8,374 nucleotides of DNA, taken from contig DASZSB010000187.1 of assembly GCA_035548835.1 (NCBI GenBank), forward strand, positions 1-8,374. The letters run 5' to 3'. Made by a program: the position numbers and the translations under genes. Below are positions 1 to 5,960 of the stretch, piece after piece. The first letter of the stretch is position 1, and each line of letters begins with the position of its first letter. The stretch is from FEN-1219 sp035548835 (GTDB lineage Bacteria > Pseudomonadota > Gammaproteobacteria > Steroidobacterales > Rariloculaceae). The notes beneath the pieces are model-generated. The model ran no database searches. It saw only the letters and a list, made by a program, of their open reading frames with translations, and was not told where the DNA came from.

Positions 1-916
1 AACCCGCCCCGCCGGAGAACGACTTGCGCGGCCCGTCGACGTAGGCGCCCTGACCCGCCGCGCCTTCGTTCGGCGCGCGCACGATCGGCGCGTTGCCCTT
101 GCGCGCGTACACGGCCGTGAGCCGGCCGCGTTTCTCCGGCGGCAGATAGAACGCGGTGTCGTTCATGCCGAGCGGCGCCAGGTTGCTCGTGCGCACGAGC
201 TCGTCGAGCGGCATGCCGCTGGCGCGCTCGGCGACGGCGCCGAGCACGTCGATGCTGTAGCCGTAGATCCACTTCTCGCCGGGCTGCGCGTCGAGCGGCA
301 GCGACGCCATGCGCGCGACGGTGGCGCCGATCGGCTCGTCGCGATCCGAGAAGTAGTAGCCCGTGATGCCGGCCTTCTTCCATTCGTCCGCGGCCGGGCC
401 CGTGCCGTAGCTCAGGCCCGACGTGTGCGTCATGAGGTCGCGGACCGTGATCGGGCGCTTGACCTGCGCGGTGTAGTAGCCGCCGCCGTCCTTCGGCACC
501 GCCACCGTGGCCTTCGCGAACTCGGGTATGTACTTCGCGACGGGGTCGTTCAAGCCGAGCTTGCCCTGCTCAACCAGCATCATGGCGGCCGTCGTGACGA
601 TGGCCTTCGACTGCGACGCGATGCGGAAGATGCTGTCGGTCTGCATCGGCACGCGCGCCTCGCGATCCGCCTGCCCGAAGGCCTCGAAGTACACGAGCTT
701 GCCGCGCCGCGCGACCAGCGCGACCGAGCCCGCGACCTGCTGGCTGTCGACGTAGCTCTTCAGCACCGGCGTCAAGTTCGCCAGGCGCTGCGCCGACATG
801 CCCACCTGCTCGGGGCGCGCGCGCGGCAGCGGATCGGGCGCGGCCGTGGCCACGGCCGCGACCGCGAGCGCGGCCAACAGGGTGAGCGGTGCGAAAAGAG
901 CGTTGGTGCGGCGCAT
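1..916 (-). CDS. Serine hydrolase, beta-lactamase/EstB-like family, exported (3' end truncated by window)
   Basis: The first 305 residues are present; the C-terminus lies beyond base 1. Residues 1-25 form a signal peptide (Arg-Arg, then a Leu/Ala-rich core, with an Ala-Thr-Ala cleavage site), so the enzyme should act in the periplasm or outside the cell. The class C beta-lactamase/esterase fold is marked by the SQSK nucleophile motif (Ser101, Lys104), an HTSGL motif at 164-168, and W-x-Y followed by DVLG, with Tyr218 as the likely catalytic tyrosine. The sequence stops in the SGG(A)G segment that precedes the last third of these proteins, so the KTG/HxG-equivalent motif cannot be checked. The start is ATG at 914-916, preceded by GGGGG four bases upstream. 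Such proteins are often esterases, transesterases or peptidases and not true beta-lactamases; the substrate cannot be read from sequence. It is divergent from the gene at 1122. Confidence 0.9.
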   Translation of the reverse strand, partial: MRRTNALFAPLTLLAALAVAAVATAAPDPLPRARPEQVGMSAQRLANLTPVLKSYVDSQQVAGSVALVARRGKLVYFEAFGQADREARVPMQTDSIFRIASQSKAIVTTAAMMLVEQGKLGLNDPVAKYIPEFAKATVAVPKDGGGYYTAQVKRPITVRDLMTHTSGLSYGTGPAADEWKKAGITGYYFSDRDEPIGATVARMASLPLDAQPGEKWIYGYSIDVLGAVAERASGMPLDELVRTSNLAPLGMNDTAFYLPPEKRGRLTAVYARKGNAPIVRAPNEGAAGQGAYVDGPRKSFSGGAG

Positions 917-1121
917 GAATCCCCCGGCGCTTGGTTGTTCTTCGAGGTGGTGTGCCCGGGGATTGTAGAGCCGCGCCCCACGAGCGCTCCAGCGCAGCGC
1001 GCCTCGGAGCGTGACCGGTTGCGGCGAAAGCTCGCACCGCGCGGCGACGAGCTTGACGAACCCCGGTCGGGAGCCTTGAATCCGAGGAGTTAGCGAATCC
1101 ACACATCGAGGGCCCATCGCC
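917..1121. other. Divergent intergenic region
   Basis: This 205-bp region separates two genes read outward and must hold both promoters. It contains a candidate plus-strand promoter (1053-1081) and a perfect 8-bp palindrome GAGCGCTC at 982-989. That palindrome overlaps a GCGCT/AGCGC inverted repeat (984-995) that could be an operator. On the minus strand a TACAAT hexamer (962-967) resembles a -10 box, but no matching -35 lies 17 bases upstream. Apparent reading frames that run through here are continuations of antisense frames. Confidence 0.5.
1053..1081 (+). promoter_or_regulatory. Candidate sigma70-type promoter for the CMD-repeat gene
   Basis: TTGACG (1053-1058, 5 of 6 consensus bases) is followed after 17 bases by TTGAAT (1076-1081, 4 of 6). 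The box ends 40 bases before the ATG at 1122. The spacing is ideal, but the match is only moderate and no transcription start is known. Confidence 0.35.
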
Positions 1122-2552
1122 ATGTTCGAGCTCGCTCACACGAAACCCGCCTCCGGCACGCGCACCTCGGCCGTCGAGGCGCGAGGCGGCGGCGGGATCG
1201 TCGTTGCGGTCCTCATGCTGATCGCCGCCCTGGGCTCGGCCCTTGCACCCGGCGCGCCACTGACCGCCCAGCCCGTGCAGCGCGCGGCCGGCGGCTCGAC
1301 GATCGATGCCGAATCCGGATCCCGCTTGCCGCTGCTCGCGCGCAAGGACATGCGCGACGAAGCGGCCGCGCAGATCTACGCAACGCTCGCGGGACCGGGC
1401 GGCGAGCCGCCGCACGGCACGACCGCGATCGCGCTCTACAGCCCGGGAACGGCCGCGGCGCTCGGCCGCATCCATGCGTACCTGCGCACCGAGAGTGCGC
1501 TCGGGCCCCGGCAATTCGAGCTGCTCGGCCTGATCACGGCGCGTGAGATGAATCTGGCCTACGAATGGGCCGTGCACGAACGTGCCGCTGCGCAGGCCGG
1601 GCTGCCGACGGCGGTCGTCGAAGTGGTGAGGCGCAATGCGCCGGTCACGGGGCTCGCGAGCCTCGACGCGCTGCTGATCGACTTCGGCCGCCAACTGTTT
1701 CGCAACCGCGGCGTGGACTCCGCGACGTTCGCGGCGGTGCTGCAACGGCTCGGCCGGCAGCAGACGTTCGACGTCATCATGGCGCTCGCGTATCCGGCGA
1801 TGGCCGGGATCCTGCAGCGCGCGGTCGATCAGCGGCCGCCGCCGGGCTTCGATCCGGCGGCGCTGCCCGCGGTGGCCGGCGTCGGCACGCCCACCGGCCG
1901 GCCGGGAGAGTTCGTGGAGCTCGGGCCGCGTCCTCCCGTGGCTCCGGACGTGCATGAGGACTCCTACTACCGGCTGCCGCTGCTGCGGCGCGAGGAGCTC
2001 GATCCGCGAGGCCGTGAGATCTTCGATCGGCTCGTCGGCAGCGACCGGACCACGGCGCCCCGCGGACCGGTCGGCATGACATTGAACAGCCCGCAGCTCG
2101 CAGATCCCGTCCAGCAGCTCAACGACCTGCTGCGCATCAGGGGCGCGCTCGACCGGCGGCTGGCCGAGATCGTCGTCGCGACCACCGGCCGCGAGATGAA
2201 CAGCCAGTACCAGTGGATCGTGCATGGCGCGGCGGCCGCGCAGGCCGGCGCGGAACAACCGGTGCTCGAGGCCATTCGCGTCGACGCAGACCTGTCGGGG
2301 CTCGCCGAGCGCGACGCAGTGGCGATCGCGTTCACGCGCGAGCTGTTTCGCGAACCCGCGGTCCGGGCGGACACGTTCGCCGCCGCGCTGAGGCTCTTCG
2401 GCGCGCGAGGCACCGTCGAGCTCGCCGCGCTGGCCGGTGACTACCTGATGATGACGACGGTGTACAACGCGCTCGGCATGCGGCTGCGGGCCGACCAGAA
2501 TCCGACGCTGCCGCACCGGGCGGGAGCCCCGGTGGGCGCCGAGTGGCGTTAG
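1122..2552 (+). CDS. Exported tandem carboxymuconolactone decarboxylase-like (CMD/AhpD fold) protein without cysteines
   Basis: The protein has 476 residues. Residues 25-44 form a hydrophobic segment that is a signal peptide or membrane anchor, with a possible cut after Ala49. Two homologous repeats of about 170 residues follow (about 67-241 and 283-464). Each opens with a RLPLL-type segment, carries a REMN...(E/Q)W..H core (R141-H152 and R357-H368), then AAAQAG, and later a QLFR/ELFR segment. This is the CMD all-helical fold, normally a single domain of about 100-190 residues, so the gene is an internal duplication. The CxxC pair of AhpD peroxidases is absent; no cysteine occurs anywhere, which rules out AhpD-type thiol chemistry. 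Glu148 of repeat 1 is Gln364 in repeat 2. The ATG at 1122 has a weak GAGGG 9 bases upstream; Met32 is an unlikely alternative because it would lie inside the hydrophobic core. The substrate is unknown; a decarboxylase or isomerase-like role is family inference only. Confidence 0.82.
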   Translation: MFELAHTKPASGTRTSAVEARGGGGIVVAVLMLIAALGSALAPGAPLTAQPVQRAAGGSTIDAESGSRLPLLARKDMRDEAAAQIYATLAGPGGEPPHGTTAIALYSPGTAAALGRIHAYLRTESALGPRQFELLGLITAREMNLAYEWAVHERAAAQAGLPTAVVEVVRRNAPVTGLASLDALLIDFGRQLFRNRGVDSATFAAVLQRLGRQQTFDVIMALAYPAMAGILQRAVDQRPPPGFDPAALPAVAGVGTPTGRPGEFVELGPRPPVAPDVHEDSYYRLPLLRREELDPRGREIFDRLVGSDRTTAPRGPVGMTLNSPQLADPVQQLNDLLRIRGALDRRLAEIVVATTGREMNSQYQWIVHGAAAAQAGAEQPVLEAIRVDADLSGLAERDAVAIAFTRELFREPAVRADTFAAALRLFGARGTVELAALAGDYLMMTTVYNALGMRLRADQNPTLPHRAGAPVGAEWR

Positions 2553-2572
2553 GCTCTCCGCGAGGAGCGGCT
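2553..2572. terminator. Weak hairpin between convergent stop codons
   Basis: Only 20 bases separate the TAG of the CMD-repeat gene from the TAG of the Nudix gene. They include CTCC-GCGA-GGAG (2556-2567), a 4-bp stem with a GNRA-type loop. An alternative CCGC/GCGG pairing overlaps it. There is no U tract on either strand, so this is a possible bidirectional end-of-transcript structure and not a proven terminator. Confidence 0.22.
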
Positions 2573-3031
2573 CTAAACGAAAGGAACGCCGCTCTTCCTA
2601 AGCAGATCAACGAGTCCCTCGGGATAGATCGTCTGGCTGGTAGCAGACAATTCGCCGATCGACCACCAACGGTGCTCGGCTATCGCTTCCGGCGTGGTGT
2701 TTCGCAAGTTCGGGGGTACTTCCTTCAACGCGACGAGAAAGTACTTTTCCGCCTGAGCTATGACGGTTTCCCCCACATTGAACTCCACCGTGAGGTTCCA
2801 AAGCTCCGAGTCGATATCCGCACAAATGCCCGTTTCTTCCTGCAGCTCGCGCTTGGCCGCCTGCACGAAGGTCTCGGCGGCCTCTACGCCACCACCAGGT
2901 GGAACCCAAAACGGTCCTCCATCCGCCTGCGGTCGGTCGTATCGAACGAGCAATAGCGCCCCGTCGCCTTTTACGACGATAAGCCTCACCGCTGTTCGTT
3001 TCACGTAATTGGCCACTGCGCTCTTCACCAC
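2573..3031 (-). CDS. Nudix hydrolase
   Basis: The protein has 152 residues, a normal size for a single-domain Nudix enzyme. The Nudix box is complete at residues 47-69 and matches GX5EX7REUXEEXGU exactly: Gly47, Glu53, Arg61-Glu62, Glu65-Glu66, Gly68-Ile69. The metal-binding glutamates are therefore all present. A strand rich in Val/Leu precedes it (14-30), and WxxPGGG leads into the box. The family cleaves nucleoside diphosphates linked to another moiety (NTPs, ADP-ribose, nucleotide sugars, dinucleotides); the substrate cannot be assigned. The start is GTG at 3029-3031, with another GTG directly after it. Upstream the frame has no ATG/GTG/TTG before an in-frame stop at 3062-3064, and no clear ribosome site is visible. 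GC is about 56% in two 120-base samples, well below its neighbours, which suggests acquisition by transfer. The gene ends 20 bases from the convergent CMD-repeat gene. Confidence 0.9.
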   Translation of the reverse strand: MVKSAVANYVKRTAVRLIVVKGDGALLLVRYDRPQADGGPFWVPPGGGVEAAETFVQAAKRELQEETGICADIDSELWNLTVEFNVGETVIAQAEKYFLVALKEVPPNLRNTTPEAIAEHRWWSIGELSATSQTIYPEGLVDLLRKSGVPFV

Positions 3032-3123
3032 AACGAACTGCTGTGAAAAAGGTGCATTGATTCACCGCGGCATTCAGCACACCTACGCCTGGGAAACACC
3101 TCGACGGAACACCGCATGACTCT
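3032..3123. other. Intergenic gap upstream of the Nudix gene
   Basis: This 92-base gap lies between the stop of the nuclease gene and the GTG of the Nudix gene, both on the minus strand. It shares the lower GC of the Nudix gene. I found no convincing -35/-10 pair, terminator with U tract, or integron attC structure in it. It may hold a promoter that makes the Nudix gene independent of the upstream operon. Confidence 0.3.
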
Positions 3124-4005
3124 CTAGTTTTCCGATTCAGGCCCATCGGATTTCCCAGGGATGATCGCGCCGCAGAGCGCCCCGTTCAGAGTTGCCGCCA
3201 GCCGTGCGGCCGCGAGCACGAGCCGCTCCTCGGCGATGCGCTGCGCCATCCGTCGATAAGCGTCGTCGAGAACGGCAGGACCCTCGGCCGGCGCGAAACT
3301 GTATACGGTCGGGCGCAGCGCGAGGCTTTCGGCGGCCCACTCGGCCGGCGGATCGTGCGCGCGAGCGGCGGGCACGGCCGCGAAAGAAGCTTCGAGCTCC
3401 TCCGCGAACCGCTCCGGCGCGACGCCCCGGCGATTGAACACGGTCACGTCCCAAAACCCGTGCAGGCTCCTGACGTCATCGCCGACCCGCACCGCGACCT
3501 CGGTTCCGCCGCCATCCTCTGCGCGGCTGACGTGCACCGGCTCATGCACGTCGACGACGAAGTGAACGACGAAGCGCAGCGCCTCGCTGCGCTGCTCGTG
3601 CGTCTGCGAGCGATCCGCGAGCGTCGCCGTGAAGTGCGCGATGGCGGTGAGCACGTCGCCTTCCGGAATGTGCTGGAAGGCATCGATCGCGGCTCGCGCC
3701 TCAACGAGCCCCGCGCCGGGTGGCAGATCGGGGAAGTTGATGTAGTGCCACGGCACGGCGCGTTCCCACGCGGGGTCATTGCGGACCGTGTCAGCCCAGA
3801 GCCCGATCTCGCCCAGCGACTTGCCGTCGCCGAGGTCGGCGACCTCGCTTCGCGCAGCCGGGCAGAGCTCCCGCTCGGCGAGCAGGCCCGCCGTGCGATG
3901 GCCGAGCCCGCCGAACGCGAGCACCTGCGCCGGCAGCACGGCCGCCGCAACACCCAGCAGCGCGGAGGCCAGCGCAGCGGTTGCGTTATTCGTCCGCCGA
4001 GTCAC
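3124..4005 (-). CDS. S1/P1-type zinc-dependent nuclease, exported
   Basis: The protein has 293 residues, a usual size for bacterial S1/P1 nucleases, which hydrolyse single-stranded DNA/RNA and 3'-nucleotides with a three-zinc centre. Residues 1-30 are a signal peptide ending VLA. The mature protein would begin FGGLGH. Expected metal ligands are visible: His36, Asp72 (WAD), His87 (WHYINFP), the HxxxDxHxPxH block with His148, Asp152 and His158, and LHGFWD with His182 and Asp186. The family's N-terminal Trp is Phe31 here, and the usual HQP is HEP (Glu155). Cys48 and Cys278 are the only cysteines and could form a disulfide. The C-terminal RLAATLN block is typical, followed by a short polar tail. 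The start is GTG at 4003-4005, the only start that gives a complete signal peptide; its ribosome site is poor. It lies 40 nt downstream of the cytochrome gene and may be the last gene of that transcript, though its function is unrelated. Confidence 0.9.
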   Translation of the reverse strand: MTRRTNNATAALASALLGVAAAVLPAQVLAFGGLGHRTAGLLAERELCPAARSEVADLGDGKSLGEIGLWADTVRNDPAWERAVPWHYINFPDLPPGAGLVEARAAIDAFQHIPEGDVLTAIAHFTATLADRSQTHEQRSEALRFVVHFVVDVHEPVHVSRAEDGGGTEVAVRVGDDVRSLHGFWDVTVFNRRGVAPERFAEELEASFAAVPAARAHDPPAEWAAESLALRPTVYSFAPAEGPAVLDDAYRRMAQRIAEERLVLAAARLAATLNGALCGAIIPGKSDGPESEN

Positions 4006-4045
4006 GGATGCAATTCGTCGATGCCGGGGACGTAACGCCAGCCCG

Positions 4046-4645
4046 CTAGTACGGGTAACCCTTCAGCCTCGGCGAGTTGAGCTTGAACTCGTGCGGCTTG
4101 CCGAATTCATCGCCAATCGGCATTTTGACTGCCGGCAGATTCTGCTTGTCCAGCACCTGGTCCTCCGGAATCACGTGATTGAGGAACAGCAGGTAGGCCG
4201 TCAGCGAGTAGACCTCGTCGGGAGTCAGCGTCCCCTCGAGGCCAAGCGGCATGCCGCGACGGACGAAATCCCACACCACGGTCGCATACGGCGCACGCAG
4301 TGGCAGGATGCGCTCCTTTTTCCAGACCGGAACATCCGCGCCCTGTTTCGATTGCAGCGCGGGCGCCAGTCCCCCGAGGCCCTCTGCGCCGTGGCAGCCG
4401 ATGCAGCCCTTCGCAATATAGAGCTGTGCCCCCTGCTTGGCGGTGCCGGTCCCGGGAGGGAGCTCGTCTCCCTCAGGACTGATCGAGATGTCCATGCGGC
4501 CGAGCTCTTCGGCAGTCGGCGTGCGTCCAACGCCGTAGGTGGGTGACTGCGCGATCGCCGGGCTCGCCGCGAGGCTCGCGAGCAGCAGCGGAATCGTCAG
4601 AACCTCGAGCATGCTGCGCACGTCGTGCTTCTCACGCGAGCCCAT
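4046..4645 (-). CDS. Monoheme cytochrome c, SoxD-like electron-accepting subunit of the adjacent sulfite dehydrogenase
   Basis: The protein has 199 residues. A signal peptide runs to about residue 32 (AIA|QS). Heme attachment is C81-x-x-C84-H85, with Met132 (RRGMP) as the likely sixth ligand, so there is one heme. The region before the heme (GVGR.PT..E, then LPPGTGTAKQG) and the segment EVYSLTAYLLFLN strongly resemble the N-terminal domain of SoxD. Paracoccus-type SoxD is diheme and nearly twice as long; this is a one-heme version. It should take electrons from the SoxC-like enzyme in the periplasm and pass them to a terminal oxidase or another cytochrome. Its ATG (4643-4645) lies inside the end of the upstream gene (14-nt overlap), with GGGAG (4654-4658) 8 bases before it, which points to translational coupling. 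Met12 (ATG at 4610-4612) would also give a signal peptide, but it lacks this ribosome site. Confidence 0.9.
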   Translation of the reverse strand: MGSREKHDVRSMLEVLTIPLLLASLAASPAIAQSPTYGVGRTPTAEELGRMDISISPEGDELPPGTGTAKQGAQLYIAKGCIGCHGAEGLGGLAPALQSKQGADVPVWKKERILPLRAPYATVVWDFVRRGMPLGLEGTLTPDEVYSLTAYLLFLNHVIPEDQVLDKQNLPAVKMPIGDEFGKPHEFKLNSPRLKGYPY

Positions 4646-5909
4646 TGGTCACACTCCCGTCGCTGGCGATCTTCCAGGGCATCACGCTGTTGTCGAGCCC
4701 GGGCACCCGGTAGTTCCGGTCGAACGGCACTTTCCACCAGTTGGCGATCTCCTCCCGCATCGGCTGCCTCTGCCCGATCTCGTCGACGCAGCGCGAGAGA
4801 ATTTCGGTCTCGCGTCCATCCCATCGCCACTCGTAGCCGAAGCGGACGTGCGCCATGCGTTGCGGAGTGTTCTTGAGCTTCGCGCGGTTCCACTTCTTGC
4901 CGCCATCGGTGGAAACCTCCACGGTCTTCACCGCGCCGCCACCGGACCACGCGAGCCCGCTGATCTCGTAGAACCCGGGGCCCGGCAGGTGCTGCGAGCC
5001 GGACGGGTACGTGATGACCGACTTGGGGCCGATCTGTTCGCCGAGCGCGAGCTCTTTGGCCTCCGGGCGCAGATGCCCGAACTCGTTGTAGTTCATGTAG
5101 AACCGGTCGACGACCTTGATGCGCCGCAGAAACTTGGTGTGGTAGATGCCCTCGAAGCCGGGAACCATGAGGCGCACCGGGAATCCCTGCTGCGGGCGCA
5201 ACGGCTCACCGTTCTGGCCGTACGCGATGAGGCAGTCGTCCATCCCCTTGGCGATGGGAATGCTCGAGGCGCCCTTCACTTCCTCGGCGCCTTCGGCGAC
5301 GAACCATTTCGCGCTGCTTTTCAGGCCGCATTCCCTGAGCAGCGTGGACAACAGCACGCCGGTCCATTCGGAGCAGCTCGTCATGCCGTGCGTCTCCTGC
5401 ACGGTTTTCTGCTTCCCATCGTGCCGGTTGCCCGCGCACTCGATGAAGTGCAACCGCGTGACCGACGGGAGGCGCTTCAAGTCGTCCATGGTGAGGGTGA
5501 GTGGCCGATCGACGAGACCGTGGATCGTCAGCGTGTGCTGCGCGGGGTCGATGTCCGGCAAGTAGGAGCCGCGCGTCGTCGCGACATAGTGCAACGACGA
5601 TGGCGTGATCACGCCCACGGAATCCTGCAACGGCGAAGCCACGTGAAACACCTTGCCGAACACATCGGGGGAGGGCCTGCCGCCCATCGGGTGCGCGATG
5701 CGCACCGAGGTGACGTACTTGGAGCGCTGGCCGTATTCGATCTGCTCCTTGCTGCCGTGAATCATCGGCGACGCGTTCTCGGGGCCTGGAGTGGCCGGAT
5801 GGCTGTGCTCCTGGGCCTCCGCCGTACCCCGCAGGGCCACGGTGAGTCCACCGGCCAACGCGGTGCCGAGTTTGAGGAGCTCTCTACGGCTGTTTCGTTT
5901 CGAGTCCAT
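4632..5909 (-). CDS. soxC: SoxC-like sulfite/sulfane dehydrogenase, molybdopterin subunit (sulfite oxidase family)
   Basis: The protein has 425 residues from the chosen start. A Tat leader (SRRELLKLG, residues 7-15, then a Leu/Ala-rich stretch and AEA|Q near 32) sends the folded cofactor-loaded enzyme to the periplasm. The molybdopterin domain spans about 95-275, with the Mo-ligating Cys158 in HFIECAGN and the SoxC-like blocks VQETHGMTSCSEWTG (170-184), YGQNGEPLRPQQG (230-242) and VPGFEG (249-254). The C-terminal dimerisation domain spans about 295-405, with LPGPGFYEISGLAWSG. It should oxidise sulfite or protein-bound sulfane sulfur. The usual SoxC ERHH segment reads YVATTRG (108-114) here, so the exact substrate is uncertain. 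The start at 5907-5909 is chosen because AAGGGGG sits 5 bases upstream; ATG at 5933 and TTG at 5957 are in frame but lack a ribosome site. The gene begins 51 nt after the large subunit. No soxXAYZB genes occur in the window. Confidence 0.88.
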   Translation of the reverse strand: MDSKRNSRRELLKLGTALAGGLTVALRGTAEAQEHSHPATPGPENASPMIHGSKEQIEYGQRSKYVTSVRIAHPMGGRPSPDVFGKVFHVASPLQDSVGVITPSSLHYVATTRGSYLPDIDPAQHTLTIHGLVDRPLTLTMDDLKRLPSVTRLHFIECAGNRHDGKQKTVQETHGMTSCSEWTGVLLSTLLRECGLKSSAKWFVAEGAEEVKGASSIPIAKGMDDCLIAYGQNGEPLRPQQGFPVRLMVPGFEGIYHTKFLRRIKVVDRFYMNYNEFGHLRPEAKELALGEQIGPKSVITYPSGSQHLPGPGFYEISGLAWSGGGAVKTVEVSTDGGKKWNRAKLKNTPQRMAHVRFGYEWRWDGRETEILSRCVDEIGQRQPMREEIANWWKVPFDRNYRVPGLDNSVMPWKIASDGSVTNGLA

Positions 5910-5921
5910 TGCATCCCCCTT
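5910..5921 (-). promoter_or_regulatory. Ribosome binding site that fixes the soxC start
   Basis: On the minus strand AAGGGGG (5915-5921) precedes ATG 5909 with a 5-base spacer. It decides between three in-frame starts (5957, 5933, 5909) and places the Tat motif at residues 7-13. Confidence 0.6.
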
Positions 5922-5960
5922 CGCATTTGCCATTGGTAAAACGAAGCCTGCAATCAATCG

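Noticed and set aside
570..2516. A 648-codon open frame on the minus strand opposite the CMD-repeat gene and hydrolase start.
   Set aside because: Its translation is Arg/Gly/Ala-rich low-complexity text without domains, and it overlaps two genes with recognised motifs. It is an antisense shadow caused by high GC.
2548..2554. GTTAGGC fits the integron core consensus GTTRRRY beside the low-GC Nudix gene, suggesting a gene cassette.
   Set aside because: The expected paired core site and the long imperfect attC hairpin are missing; only a 4-bp hairpin lies next to it, and no matching site borders the other end. A 7-base degenerate match is expected by chance.
2607..3146. A 179-codon minus-strand frame overlapping the Nudix gene and its upstream gap.
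   Set aside because: It destroys the perfect Nudix box found in the overlapping frame and resembles no family I know.
4539..5939. A 466-codon plus-strand frame opposite soxC.
   Set aside because: It is antisense to a gene with conserved sulfite-oxidase motifs, and its own product shows no recognisable domain.
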